Below, in pieces: positions 43,491 through 52,999 of a stretch of DNA of 64,000 bases (the first letter of the stretch is position 1; every line of letters starts with the position of its first letter). The notes under the pieces are model-generated. The model was not told the origin of the DNA. It did not search any database and worked only from the letters and a program-made list of their open reading frames with translations. The position numbers and the translations under genes are program-made. Source of the DNA: Candidatus Bathyarchaeota archaeon A05DMB-5 (GTDB lineage Archaea > Thermoproteota > Bathyarchaeia > Bathyarchaeales > Bathycorpusculaceae); assembly GCA_019685655.1 (NCBI GenBank), contig JABFQP010000002.1, positions 124,001-188,000 of the forward strand. The letters are read 5' to 3'.

Positions 43491-44561
43491 TTGTTGACGG
43501 TTAAGAACGGACATATTACTATGTTACATGGTGCTGGCGGAACAGTCATGCACGACCTAGTCAAGAATTATATTGTGAAGTATTTTGGCGGAGCTAACAA
43601 TATTGATGTCCCGCTTGAGGCACTTGATGACGCGGCGGTTGTTGGCGACGTGGTTTTGAAAAGCGACTCCCACGCTGTTAAGCCCATATTCTTTCCAGGT
43701 GGAGACATCGGACGCCTCGCGGTTTCTGGCACAGTCAACGATATTGCAGTTTTGGGTGCTGAGCCTTACGCGTTAACTTGCGGTTTTGTTCTCGAAGAAG
43801 GTTTAGCCTTAAACGATTTTGAGAAAATCCTAGCTAGTATGCAAGAGACATGTAAAGAAGCGGGCGTAAACATTGTGACGGGCGACACTAAGGTCGTTGA
43901 AAAGGGAAGTTTAGGCGGTTGCGTAATAAATGTTTCAGGGATTGGTAGAAGAAACAACGCTTTAGAGAAAAATCTCAAAGTTGTTAAGCAATTCAGAAAT
44001 GATTTTGAAGCGCGGTGGATTCTCGACTCAAACCTTAGAGCTGAAGACAAGTTAATATTGTCTGGAACAATTGGCGACCATGGTTTGGCTGTTTTGTCAG
44101 CGCAAGAAGGGCTAAGCTTCGGAAGTGACATAAAATCGGATGTTAAACCCTTAAACCGTTTGATTCAGCGCTTGCTCAGCAATGTCGGCGGTGTCGTAGC
44201 CATGAAAGACCCAACGAGAGGCGGATTAGCCGACGCTTTAAACGAGTTCAGCGAAAAATCTCATGTGGGCATACTTGTTCAAGAGGATAAAATTCCAATA
44301 AGAGAAGATGTGCGTGCAGCTTGTGAAATGCTTGGGTTGGACCCGCTTGAAATTGGAAACGAAGGAAAAATAATCATAGGGATTGTGAAAGAGAAGGCTG
44401 AAGAGATGCTGGAGCTTCTGAAAAAGACTAAGGAAGGGAAAGAAGCGGAAATCATCGGTGAAGCCACAAAAGACTTCAAGGGTGTAGCCATGCAAACAAT
44501 CGTCGGAGGAAAAAGAATAATCGCTAGACCTGTTGGAGACCCCGTGCCAAGAATATGCTAA
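43491..44561 (+). CDS. hypE: Hydrogenase maturation factor HypE
   Basis: A 356-residue AIR-synthase-fold protein that dehydrates the carbamoyl group donated by HypF on its C-terminal Cys to form thiocyanate for the Fe(CN) ligand. The C-terminus GDPVPRIC ends in the required cysteine. Other marks: HITMLHGAGGTVMHDLV, VGDVVLKSDSHAVKP and RGGLADALNEFSEKS. The start is TTG 43491. Its gene converges on hypD, with a 4-base overlap at the ends. Confidence 0.95.
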   Translation: MLTVKNGHITMLHGAGGTVMHDLVKNYIVKYFGGANNIDVPLEALDDAAVVGDVVLKSDSHAVKPIFFPGGDIGRLAVSGTVNDIAVLGAEPYALTCGFVLEEGLALNDFEKILASMQETCKEAGVNIVTGDTKVVEKGSLGGCVINVSGIGRRNNALEKNLKVVKQFRNDFEARWILDSNLRAEDKLILSGTIGDHGLAVLSAQEGLSFGSDIKSDVKPLNRLIQRLLSNVGGVVAMKDPTRGGLADALNEFSEKSHVGILVQEDKIPIREDVRAACEMLGLDPLEIGNEGKIIIGIVKEKAEEMLELLKKTKEGKEAEIIGEATKDFKGVAMQTIVGGKRIIARPVGDPVPRIC

Positions 44562-45652
44562 CTTGCTGATTCAGTAGCCATTTCTCTTGCCCATATTCTG
44601 CATGTTCCTTCTATGCTCACCATGCAAGCGCCAACTGGTTTTTGCGGAATACACGCCTTCAGAAATAGCGGACACTCCGTAGGCTTGATTTTGCCGATAA
44701 TGACAAGATGGCATTTACACCCGCGCTGTATGTCCACGCCATGCTCAACCTTCACGTCATGCTTCAAATGGGCATCGCAAAAAGCATACTCGCTGTTAAA
44801 CACGCATTTTGAAGAGGGAATCGTGCCAAGTCCACGCCAGTTACCATCCACAACACCAAAAACTTTCTGCATTAACTCTTGCGCTTTCGTGTTGCCTTCC
44901 CAAGTCACTGCGCGTGTATATTCATTTTCTAAGCGTGGAGTGCGCTCTTTTAACTGTTTCAGAATCATGTAAACGCCAAACAAAACATCAAGCGGCTCAA
45001 AGCCAGCCACAACTGTTGGCATGCCATATTTTTGCGGGAAAACCTCGTAGGATTTCAGTCCAATTATGGTGCTCACGTGACCCGGCGCAATAAACCCGTC
45101 CAAGTTTAAGTCTTCCATTTCAGCCAAGAGCTTCATGGCTGGCGGAATTACACGATGAGAAACCAGAAAAGAAAGGTTTTTGGACGGCTTGCCTTGGATT
45201 TCCACAGCTGTTGAAGGCGCTGTGGTTTCGAAGCCTACAGCAAAAAACGTGAATTCTCGATTCGGCTCCTTTTCAGCTAATCTTACAGCATCACTGACAC
45301 TATAAACAACGCGCACATCAGCGCCTTCAGCTTTTGCATCCAAAAGAGACATTTTTGAACCCGGCACACGCAAGACATCACCAAAACACGTGACCGTCAC
45401 GCCTTTCAGAGCTAGCTGCACGGCTTCGTCAATTTCAGACGCTGGCACTATGCATACTGGACAGCCTGGACCAGCAATAACTTCAACATTTGCCGGTAAT
45501 AAGCTGCGTATGCCAAAATGTGTAATTGTCCACTCGTGCGTGCCGCAGACATGGCAGATTTTGACTGTTTCCTCTTTTGGTGCGACATCATGAATTTTTT
45601 CTGTTACACGTTTCGCAAGCTCTGGGTCGCGGAACCTTAATTTTTCAGTCAT
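44558..45652 (-). CDS. hypD: Hydrogenase maturation protein HypD
   Basis: A 364-residue [4Fe-4S] scaffold that receives CN and CO with HypC. The motifs CHVCGTHEWTITHFGIRSLLP and PGCPVC are at the N-terminus, and CKCH...CPLF...GACMVSIEGTCRIWA at the C-terminus binds the cluster. It is 14 bases downstream of hypC on the same strand. Confidence 0.95.
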   Translation of the reverse strand: MTEKLRFRDPELAKRVTEKIHDVAPKEETVKICHVCGTHEWTITHFGIRSLLPANVEVIAGPGCPVCIVPASEIDEAVQLALKGVTVTCFGDVLRVPGSKMSLLDAKAEGADVRVVYSVSDAVRLAEKEPNREFTFFAVGFETTAPSTAVEIQGKPSKNLSFLVSHRVIPPAMKLLAEMEDLNLDGFIAPGHVSTIIGLKSYEVFPQKYGMPTVVAGFEPLDVLFGVYMILKQLKERTPRLENEYTRAVTWEGNTKAQELMQKVFGVVDGNWRGLGTIPSSKCVFNSEYAFCDAHLKHDVKVEHGVDIQRGCKCHLVIIGKIKPTECPLFLKACIPQKPVGACMVSIEGTCRIWAREMATESAS

Positions 45653-45666
45653 TTCAACTCAACTGT

Positions 45667-45897
45667 CTAGTTTTTCGGCGTTTCTGCTTGGAGAATTTCG
45701 TTCCATAGTTGTATTGTTTCTTTTGCTTCTTTTTCGTCTAAAACTTGGATTGCGTAGCCAGCGTGCACCAACACGTAATCGCCCACTTTCGCATTTACAA
45801 GCGTCACATTAACTTCTCTCAAAACGCCTTCGCCGAAATCCACTTTGGCTTTGTCCTCTTGAACGCTTATGACTTTTGCTGGAATCGCCAAACACAT
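45667..45897 (-). CDS. hypC: Hydrogenase assembly chaperone HypC/HupF
   Basis: A 76-residue OB-fold chaperone starting MCLAIPAKVISV, whose Cys2 contacts the iron and the large subunit. It partners HypD. It lies 50 bases downstream of hypF. Confidence 0.95.
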   Translation of the reverse strand: MCLAIPAKVISVQEDKAKVDFGEGVLREVNVTLVNAKVGDYVLVHAGYAIQVLDEKEAKETIQLWNEILQAETPKN

Positions 45898-45946
45898 TAG
45901 TTATCAATATTAAACCACAAATAGACCGTAATAAAATGGTTATGGT

Positions 45947-48226
45947 TTAAACTTGGAAAAATCCACCTACAACTGCTTGACCAAAAGATATACCACCGTC
46001 GCCAGGTGGAACAGCCTCGTGAACTAGAAACCGTAAACCAGCAGCTTCCACTGTTTTCTGCATTATTGACGCTAGTATTTCGTTGCACGCTGCTCCGCCG
46101 GAAAATCCGACAGTTCTGATGCTGTTATCTTTGGCGTTTTCTATGGCTAGTTCTGCTAATCCTCTGGCTAGGTAGGAGTGCATGGAATAGGCTAAATCTG
46201 CTTGGGAATGTTTGTTTCTGTTTTGGAAAATCTCCAGCAGCATTTGTGTCGTGTCCAAGGTGCTGCTCTTTATTACGGGTTTAAGCCTAATTGCGTCTTT
46301 ACCTTTCAATGCTATAGATTCGAGTTTCATCGCTGGCTCGCCTTCATACGTGCGCGCATAACAAATATCTAAAACCGCCGCTGTGGCGTCGAGAACTCGT
46401 CCGCAGCTTGTTGTCTCGATAATATTGTTGTTTTTCTCAAGCTGGTTTAGGATTAGGCGTATTTCGTTTTCGCCATGCGGGAAATGCTGTTTGTTTTGTA
46501 AAAGCCAGTTTTCCACGTTCACTTTTTTGTGGAGTATTCCTGCTGCCATTCTTAACGGAAACCGTGTGGCTAAGTCGCCACCGACCAAGGGCTGCTTTTC
46601 GAGGTGGGCTACTCGTTTAAAATTAGAAAATTCACGTGTGCAAAGTAGAATTTCGCCGCCCCATGCTTCGCCGTCCGTGCCATACCCATATCCGTCGCAG
46701 CAGACGCCAACAATTTCTTCTATGTCATGCTCAATCATTAAGGCGGCAATGTGCGCATAATGATGCTGCACTTGAAACAGTTGCCAACTATTTTCTTCCG
46801 CCAAGTCATGGGCAAGCTTTGTTGTTGTAAATTTAGGATGTAAATCGCAAGCAACCGCGTCTACTTTACTGTTTGTTAAGCGGATTAAGTGTTTTGTTGC
46901 GTTTTCCAGAAACTCTCGGGTTTCGATGTTTTCTACGTCGCCTATGTGCTGGGAAATGAAGGCTTTGTTTCCAAGCAAAACGCATGCGGTGTTGTTGAGT
47001 TCTCCGCCTAAACCTACAACGCAACGTTTCGCCTTTTCCTTCAACATTATCGGTGCAGGGGCATATCCTCTTGAACGCCTCAAAAAAACAATGTTTTTGC
47101 CATGCATTCGAACTACTGAATCATCGCATCTGTGGGCTATTTGGCGGTTATGAAAGAGGAAATAATCAGCCGTGCCGCCTAAGGCTTGCAAGGCTTCTTC
47201 GTTGTCTTTTATTATGGGTTGGTTTGGGGGGTTGGCGCTTGTCATTACGAAGGCTGGCTCGTTTACCTTGTCAAATAACATGTAATGCAAGCCCGTGTAA
47301 GGCAGCATAACGCCGACGTTATGCAATCTGGGAGCGACCAAATCGGAAAGGTAATAGGTGTGGCTTTTATTCAGCAAGACGATTGGACGAGTGTAAGCGG
47401 TTAGAAGTGCCGCTTCCTGTTTCCTTACTTCCGCGAAAGTTTTGATGGCTTCCAAGCTTGGCGCCATAATAGCGAAGGGCTTCTGGCTGCGATGCTTGAC
47501 CCTTCTCAACTTAATCAACGGTTTATCCTTGAGCGTTGAAGTTGCCACGTGAAAGCCGCCATAACCTTTGATTGCCACTATAAAACCTTCAGCAAGAAGC
47601 TTGCCAGCCTCTCGAACAGGGTCTTTATGCTCAACTAATTCGCCTTTGTGGGTTGTCAAATACACTTTTGGTCCACATTTTGGGCAAGCCACAGTCTGAG
47701 CGTGAAAACGCCTGTTCAGAGGGTCTTTGTATTCTTTTAGGCAGAAACTGCACATTGGAAAGTCTCGCATAGTGGTGTTTTCGCGGTCGTATGGGAGCTT
47801 CTCGATTATTGTGAATCTTGGACCGCAGTTCGTGCACGTGATGAAGAAATATTCGTATCTTGGGTCTTTAGGGTCTCTAAGCTCCTTTAGGCAGTCGCCG
47901 CATATGGCTATGTCAGGTGGAATAACTGAGCCGGAAAGCTCTGTTTCTTTTGAGCTTTTATGAATTGAGAAGGTGGCATACTCGTTTTTGCCTTTGAGTT
48001 CCATGGTTAGGATTTCGTGGATTTGAGCAAGCGGCGGCTTCTTTTCTTTCAAGTCTCTTATGAAGTTTTGGATGTCGCTTTCTTTGCCTTCTAAGAGTAT
48101 TTCTACTCCGGCATCGCCTCTGTTTTTTACGTAGCCTTTAAGGTTGTTTTTCACTGCAATACGGTAAATGAAGGGTCTGAAGCCTACTCCTTGAATTATG
48201 CCGACTATTTTGATTTTTAAGCGCAC
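45947..48226 (-). CDS. hypF: Carbamoyltransferase HypF
   Basis: A 759-residue multi-domain enzyme that makes carbamoyladenylate from carbamoyl phosphate and transfers it to HypE. In order: acylphosphatase domain (residues 1-90, GIIQGVGFRPFIYR), zinc-finger pairs (CGDC, CTNC, CSFC, CPKC, about 105-190), YrdC-like domain (about 200-390) and a Kae1-like transferase domain (AVACDLHPKF, VQHHYAHIAALMIEH, GFSGGAACNEILA). GTG start at 48226. First gene of the hypF-C-D run. Confidence 0.95.
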   Translation of the reverse strand: MRLKIKIVGIIQGVGFRPFIYRIAVKNNLKGYVKNRGDAGVEILLEGKESDIQNFIRDLKEKKPPLAQIHEILTMELKGKNEYATFSIHKSSKETELSGSVIPPDIAICGDCLKELRDPKDPRYEYFFITCTNCGPRFTIIEKLPYDRENTTMRDFPMCSFCLKEYKDPLNRRFHAQTVACPKCGPKVYLTTHKGELVEHKDPVREAGKLLAEGFIVAIKGYGGFHVATSTLKDKPLIKLRRVKHRSQKPFAIMAPSLEAIKTFAEVRKQEAALLTAYTRPIVLLNKSHTYYLSDLVAPRLHNVGVMLPYTGLHYMLFDKVNEPAFVMTSANPPNQPIIKDNEEALQALGGTADYFLFHNRQIAHRCDDSVVRMHGKNIVFLRRSRGYAPAPIMLKEKAKRCVVGLGGELNNTACVLLGNKAFISQHIGDVENIETREFLENATKHLIRLTNSKVDAVACDLHPKFTTTKLAHDLAEENSWQLFQVQHHYAHIAALMIEHDIEEIVGVCCDGYGYGTDGEAWGGEILLCTREFSNFKRVAHLEKQPLVGGDLATRFPLRMAAGILHKKVNVENWLLQNKQHFPHGENEIRLILNQLEKNNNIIETTSCGRVLDATAAVLDICYARTYEGEPAMKLESIALKGKDAIRLKPVIKSSTLDTTQMLLEIFQNRNKHSQADLAYSMHSYLARGLAELAIENAKDNSIRTVGFSGGAACNEILASIMQKTVEAAGLRFLVHEAVPPGDGGISFGQAVVGGFFQV

Positions 48227-48310
48227 TGCAGTAGGACTCCTAAATTTAGAAACGATGTGAGTGATTTACATAAGTGTTAAGCTGCTTAAAGCATGCTTGA
48301 TATGTAGTTT

Positions 48311-48745
48311 TTAGGTGAGATGTCCGCTGGCGTAGTAAAGGAATGGAAGAGCAAGCAAAATTGTGTTATAGCCCAATTTCGTAAGCGAATATTTCACTTT
48401 TAATGGCGGTCCTTCCTCAACTGTTCTTTGGACGCATCTGGTTTGCACCAGAATTTTCAGTTTATCTGATAAGGTGCGTGAGTTGACGCCTAAGATTCTT
48501 TTCAGTTCTCCGAAGTTTGCGGCGTTTTTGAGGAAGAGTATGTAGAGGATTTGAAGATTCCACTTCTGCGATAAAAGAGTGAAGCTTTCTTCGAGGCTTT
48601 GCATTGTTTCTTTTAAGTCTTCAATGCTTAGCTCTTGCTTTTGGAATATTTGGCGAAGAGTTTCTTCTATGCCTTCGAGGTTTACTTTTAGGCGGGATTC
48701 TACGAAGTTGCGGAGTTCGTCGCTTAAGACTACCTTACGGTTCAT
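48311..48745 (-). CDS. HxlR-family winged-helix regulator
   Basis: A 144-residue protein with a helical N-terminus (coiled-coil-like, residues 15-60) and a winged helix at 60-140 (SQKWNLQILYILFLKNAANFGELKRILGVNSRTLSDKLKILVQTRCVQR and VKYSLTKLGY). The signature WNLQILYIL and NSRTLSDKLKIL is that of HxlR. It is divergent from the Tes-like gene, so it probably regulates it and itself, possibly at the TACACC inverted repeats between them. Confidence 0.85.
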   Translation of the reverse strand: MNRKVVLSDELRNFVESRLKVNLEGIEETLRQIFQKQELSIEDLKETMQSLEESFTLLSQKWNLQILYILFLKNAANFGELKRILGVNSRTLSDKLKILVQTRCVQRTVEEGPPLKVKYSLTKLGYNTILLALPFLYYASGHLT

Positions 48746-48750
48746 GCGCG

Positions 48751-48819
48751 TACACCTAGTGTGTGAAAGTTTACTACAAGATTTATATGGTTTAATTTTT
48801 AAATCTGGTGTATAAAAAT
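48751..48819. promoter_or_regulatory. Divergent promoter between hxlR-like and tes-like genes with TACACC inverted repeats
   Basis: TACACC at 48751-48756 and its inverse GGTGTA at 48807-48812 flank the gap, and ACAC-CTA-GTGT makes a local palindrome at 48752-48762. CCATATAAAT at 48781-48790 (minus strand) fits a TATA box for the regulator and TATAAAAAT at 48811-48819 one for the Tes-like gene, so one repeat overlaps each promoter. Confidence 0.5.
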
Positions 48820-48851
48820 AATGAACGCTTCATTTAGAGCGTGACAGTTAA

Positions 48852-50381
48852 ATGTCAACCAAGCAAGAAGCAGAAAAATTTGAAACCCATTCAACAAGCA
48901 TATGTCCAGAATGCCTCAAAAGGATTCCAATGAGAATCTACGAGGAAAACAACATAATCTACTTAGAAAAAACCTGCCCTGAACATGGAAAGTTTGACGA
49001 CATTTACTGGGGCGACGCTGAACTTTACAAATGGTTCTACGACAAATGGTACAACGAAAAGTATGTGGGCACTGGTTTAGAGAACCCACACACCAAAACA
49101 GTTAACGAGTGTCCATTCGACTGCGGAATCTGCCCAAAACACAGAACAGCCACAATTTTAGGCATAATCGACATTACAAACAGGTGCAATCTGGCTTGTC
49201 CAGTCTGTTTTGCTTACGCTGGAGCCGCAAATTATGTTTATGAACCTTCTTACGAGCAGATTGTTGACATGATGAAGCTTTTAAGGGCTAATCGCCCATG
49301 GGCTTGCAACGCGCTGCAGTTTAGCGGTGGTGAACCAACAGTTAGGAACGATTTGCCAGATTTGATTAGGGAAGCAAAAAAGGCGGGAATAAGCCATGTT
49401 GAGGTTAACACTAACGGGTTGCGCATTGCCGCAGATGTTGATTACTTCAAGAAGTTGTTAGACGCTGGGTTAAGCACGCTTTACTTGCAGTTTGACGGCT
49501 TAAGAGAAGAAATTTACAAGAAGACACGTGCAAGAGCAGACCTTGTTCCAGTCAAACAGAAAGTTATAGAGAACGCGAGAACGCTTGGGTTGGATTCGGT
49601 TGTTTTGGTTGTCACCTTGGCAAAGGGCGTTAACGACAAGGATTTAGGCGCTATAGTAGATTACACAATTAAAAACCATGATGTTGTACGGTGCATTAAC
49701 ATTCAGCCGATTTCAATGGCTGGCAGAGCCAGAAAAGACGAGCTTAGAAAGATGCGCATCACAATACCGGACACCATGAAACTGATTGAGGAGCAGACTA
49801 ACGGCGTTGTTTCGCGCTGGGATTGGCGACCAGTTAACTGGCCTGTTCCAGTCTCCAAAGGCATGGGTGCAATAAAAGGTAAGGTTTATCCGGAGTTTAC
49901 GATGCATCCCATGTGCGGTGCGGCGACTTTTCTTGTTGTTGAAAAGGATGGTTCTTTCAAACCTGTAATGGATTACGTGGATGTTGACAAGTTCGCTGAC
50001 GTGTTCTGGAGCGTTTACTATTCTGGTGTTAAAGGCAAAAAGACAATTGCAAAGATGAAGATGCTGAAGCTTTTGCCCATGGCCAAATCAAGTCTCGTTG
50101 GCAGATTAATCAGAGACGTGATAACAAAGGGAAGCTACGAGGCTTTAGGCGATTTCATGCGCAGAATAGTTATGATAGGAATAATGCACTTCCAAGACGT
50201 TTGGAATTTTGATTTAGACCGTGTTCAGAAATGCGCAATTCATTATGCCACGCCAGACGGCAAGATACGCTCATTCTGCACCTACAACAGCATACATAGA
50301 CCCAACGTGGAAAAACAATTCGCAATACCAATCAGCGAATGGACAAAGAAAACAGGCAAAAAAATCAACGAATCAGCATAA
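48852..50381 (+). CDS. tes: Tetraether lipid synthase (Tes)-type radical SAM protein
   Basis: A 509-residue radical SAM protein resembling MJ0619/Tes, which joins two archaeol tails to make GDGT membrane lipids. The core motif CNLACPVCFA (C112/C116/C119) with LQFSGGEPTVR binds the SAM cluster. N-terminal cysteines CPEC, C42 and CPFDCGIC (C87/C91/C94) and the later MHPMCGAATF, KCAIHYATPDG and SFCTYN provide sites for further clusters. The helical C-terminal region has several hydrophobic stretches. Assignment to Tes rather than another family member is by overall look. Confidence 0.75.
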   Translation: MSTKQEAEKFETHSTSICPECLKRIPMRIYEENNIIYLEKTCPEHGKFDDIYWGDAELYKWFYDKWYNEKYVGTGLENPHTKTVNECPFDCGICPKHRTATILGIIDITNRCNLACPVCFAYAGAANYVYEPSYEQIVDMMKLLRANRPWACNALQFSGGEPTVRNDLPDLIREAKKAGISHVEVNTNGLRIAADVDYFKKLLDAGLSTLYLQFDGLREEIYKKTRARADLVPVKQKVIENARTLGLDSVVLVVTLAKGVNDKDLGAIVDYTIKNHDVVRCINIQPISMAGRARKDELRKMRITIPDTMKLIEEQTNGVVSRWDWRPVNWPVPVSKGMGAIKGKVYPEFTMHPMCGAATFLVVEKDGSFKPVMDYVDVDKFADVFWSVYYSGVKGKKTIAKMKMLKLLPMAKSSLVGRLIRDVITKGSYEALGDFMRRIVMIGIMHFQDVWNFDLDRVQKCAIHYATPDGKIRSFCTYNSIHRPNVEKQFAIPISEWTKKTGKKINESA

Positions 50382-50394
50382 AAAAGAAAGAACG

Positions 50395-52116
50395 CTAGGT
50401 TTTTGCTAGTTTTTGTTTTTCTTCTTCTTGTAGCACTCTTCTGAGAACCTTGCCCACTAACGTCATCGGCAGTTCTGTTCGAAACTCCACTTCTCTTATC
50501 GCCTTGTAAGGCGCCACTTTTTCGTTCACAAAATCCATAATCTCCTTTTCCGTCGCTGTTTTTCCCTCTTTTAGCACAATGAAAGCTTTTGGAATTTCGC
50601 CTGCAACGGGGTCTGGTTTACCTATCACTCCGCACAGTTTCACGGCTGGATGCTCATAAAGCACATCTTCAAGCTCTCTTGGATAAACGCTGTATCCCTT
50701 GTATTTGATAAGGTCCTTTTTTCTGTCAGTAATGTAGAAGTAGCCATCCTCATCTATCTTACCAATGTCACCAGTGTAAAGCCACCCGTTGCGAAGAACT
50801 TCAGCGGTTTCTTCGGGCATTTTCCAGTAGCCCTTCATCACCTGCGGACCCTTAACCACCAACTCGCCAATCTCGCCAGGCGCAAGCTCTTTCTCTCCAG
50901 TTTCCAAATCCATAATCTTCGCGTCCGTGTCAGGCCAAGGAATGCCAATAGAGCCTATCTTCACGGTTTTCATCGACTTGTCAAGCGGGTTACAGTGTGT
51001 GACTGGTGACGATTCAGTCAAGCCATAGCCTTCAACCAAGACGCCGCCAGTCACTTCCATAAACTTCTTTTGAACTTCAGGCGGAAGCGGAGCCGAACCA
51101 GAAATGCAGAAACGCACAGAAGTGCAGTCATATTTCTTCAGGTCCGGATGAGCCAAAAGCATAGCGTACATTGTTGGCGCACCACAGAACACTGTAACTC
51201 GGTAATTTTGAATAGCCTTGAAAGTGCTTACTGGGTCGAATCGCGGAAGCAAAACGATTCTTCCAGCCAAGTGAATTGGCGCGTTCATGCCAGTTGTCAT
51301 GCCGTAAATGTGAAAGAGCGGCAATACGGCAAGAAAAGTTTCTTCAGCCTCGTCGCCTTGAAGCCACTCGGCACACATGAGAGCGTTCGAAACCAAATTC
51401 ATATGTGTCAACATCGCGCCTTTCGAAGTGCCCGTTGTGCCGCCAGTGTATTGAAGCGCCACCAAATCCTCTTTCGGGTTAATCTCCACACTCGGCGGTT
51501 TCGCTTCATACTTGTTTATTAGTTCTGTGAAGAAGTAAACGTTGGGTTTGCGCTCAACTTTTTGCTGCGGAATCTTCTTGAGCAAACTGCCTAACACTGC
51601 TGTAGCCTTAGGCATGTAATCCTTTAAACCCGTCACAATAACATGCTTCAGTTTGGTTTTGCTCCAAACCTTTTCTATAATCGGATAAAGCAAGTCCAAA
51701 ACAACTATGGTTTCGGCTTCTGAATCGTTCAGTTGATGCTCCACTTCACGCTCTTTATACAGCGGGCTTATCGCAGTCGCAATTGCACCAATCTTAATCG
51801 CACCATAATAGGCAATTATGAACTGAGGAACATTCGGCAAGAAAATAGCCACTTTGTCACTTTTTTTCACGCCTAAACTGTCAAGGGCTGTCGCAAACTT
51901 GTCGGTCAACAAGTCCAATTCTTTGTAGGTAATTTCTCTATGAAAATAAACCAGCGCAGTTTTGAAAGGATACTTTTCTGCGGTTTTTCGCAAAAACTCG
52001 AAAAGCGGAATCTCGGGATAATCTATGTGTTTGCGGACTTTTTCCGGCCAGAATTTGAACCATGGTTTTTCCAATTTTTCCGGCTCTTCTACCTTCTTAA
52101 CTTTTTTTCTAGGCAT
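50395..52116 (-). CDS. Long-chain fatty acid-CoA ligase (acyl-CoA synthetase)
   Basis: A 573-residue AMP-binding enzyme that activates fatty acids for beta-oxidation. The P-loop YTGGTTGTSKGAMLTH is near residue 215, followed by GYGLTESSPVTHCNP and the YTGDIGKIDEDGYFYITDRKKDLIKYKGYSVYPRELED signature with the C-terminal catalytic lysine in MTLVGKVLRRVL. The N-terminus is Lys/Glu-rich. It lies beside the beta-oxidation cluster but is separated from it by a hydrolase gene on the other strand. Confidence 0.93.
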   Translation of the reverse strand: MPRKKVKKVEEPEKLEKPWFKFWPEKVRKHIDYPEIPLFEFLRKTAEKYPFKTALVYFHREITYKELDLLTDKFATALDSLGVKKSDKVAIFLPNVPQFIIAYYGAIKIGAIATAISPLYKEREVEHQLNDSEAETIVVLDLLYPIIEKVWSKTKLKHVIVTGLKDYMPKATAVLGSLLKKIPQQKVERKPNVYFFTELINKYEAKPPSVEINPKEDLVALQYTGGTTGTSKGAMLTHMNLVSNALMCAEWLQGDEAEETFLAVLPLFHIYGMTTGMNAPIHLAGRIVLLPRFDPVSTFKAIQNYRVTVFCGAPTMYAMLLAHPDLKKYDCTSVRFCISGSAPLPPEVQKKFMEVTGGVLVEGYGLTESSPVTHCNPLDKSMKTVKIGSIGIPWPDTDAKIMDLETGEKELAPGEIGELVVKGPQVMKGYWKMPEETAEVLRNGWLYTGDIGKIDEDGYFYITDRKKDLIKYKGYSVYPRELEDVLYEHPAVKLCGVIGKPDPVAGEIPKAFIVLKEGKTATEKEIMDFVNEKVAPYKAIREVEFRTELPMTLVGKVLRRVLQEEEKQKLAKT

Positions 52117-52183
52117 AAATAACCCTATTTTTTAATATAAACGAAATAAGGAAGTAATAACATTTTTCACGGATGACCTTGCA

Positions 52184-52990
52184 GTGAAAACCGAAACAGT
52201 TTGGATAGAATGCGCTGATGCGAAGCTTTACGGCAAACTTTACATTCCAAACGCTGTGCCCGCACCAGCCGTGCTTATCTGCCACGGACTCAACGCTCAA
52301 GGCTCGAATGGTCTAAGACTTTATGCCCGATTGGCTGAAAATGCCTGCAAAGAAGGGTTCGTGGCTTTACTTTTTGATTTTCGCGGAGTTGGAAAGAGCA
52401 CTGGAAAATTTGATTACGGCATCGGCGAACAACAAGACGTTAAATGCGCATTAAACTATTTGGCTTCGAGACCAGAAGTCGCTCCGAACAAGATTTTTGT
52501 TGTTGGACACAGTTTAGGCGGTGCCGTTTCACTTTGTGCCTTGCAAAATGAGACCCGAGTTAAGGGACTCGTGTTGTGGTCAACGCCGAAAAATCACAAC
52601 TACAACGTTAGAAAATTCATAAGGCGAACAAGAGGAACACTGGGTTTGTACGCTTTTTTGGCATTTTCGCGAATAGATAAGGTTTTAGACATTTCAAGAT
52701 TGCTTAATTTGGAAGTTTATGGAGTTAAGCTGCGTCCACGGGATGTTCGAGAAAAACTTATGAAATTGAATGAGTGCGAAGCCGCCTCAAAACTTCGTAA
52801 TATTCCGTTGCTCGTGGTAATAGGCGAAAAAGACAACATTGTAGGCGTGGATGAAGCAGAAGAAATCTACCGCTCAGCCAACGAACCAAAAAGCCTACTG
52901 ACAATAAACGGTGCAGACCACATTTACAAAGGAAAAGAACAAGAGCTAATTGCTAAAACCGTTGATTGGATAAAAAAAGTTGGGCAGTAA
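52184..52990 (+). CDS. Alpha/beta hydrolase (serine hydrolase)
   Basis: A 268-residue hydrolase. The oxyanion region is AVLICHGLNAQGSNG, then DFRGVGKSTGKFDYG, the nucleophile elbow GHSLGGAVSL, a later Asp in VIGEKDNIVGVDEAEE and the catalytic His in NGADHIYKGKEQ. It could be an esterase/lipase or acyl-thioesterase; the fatty-acid context makes lipid hydrolysis plausible. GTG start at 52184. Confidence 0.85.
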   Translation: MKTETVWIECADAKLYGKLYIPNAVPAPAVLICHGLNAQGSNGLRLYARLAENACKEGFVALLFDFRGVGKSTGKFDYGIGEQQDVKCALNYLASRPEVAPNKIFVVGHSLGGAVSLCALQNETRVKGLVLWSTPKNHNYNVRKFIRRTRGTLGLYAFLAFSRIDKVLDISRLLNLEVYGVKLRPRDVREKLMKLNECEAASKLRNIPLLVVIGEKDNIVGVDEAEEIYRSANEPKSLLTINGADHIYKGKEQELIAKTVDWIKKVGQ

Positions 52991-52999
52991 AAAAGGGAT

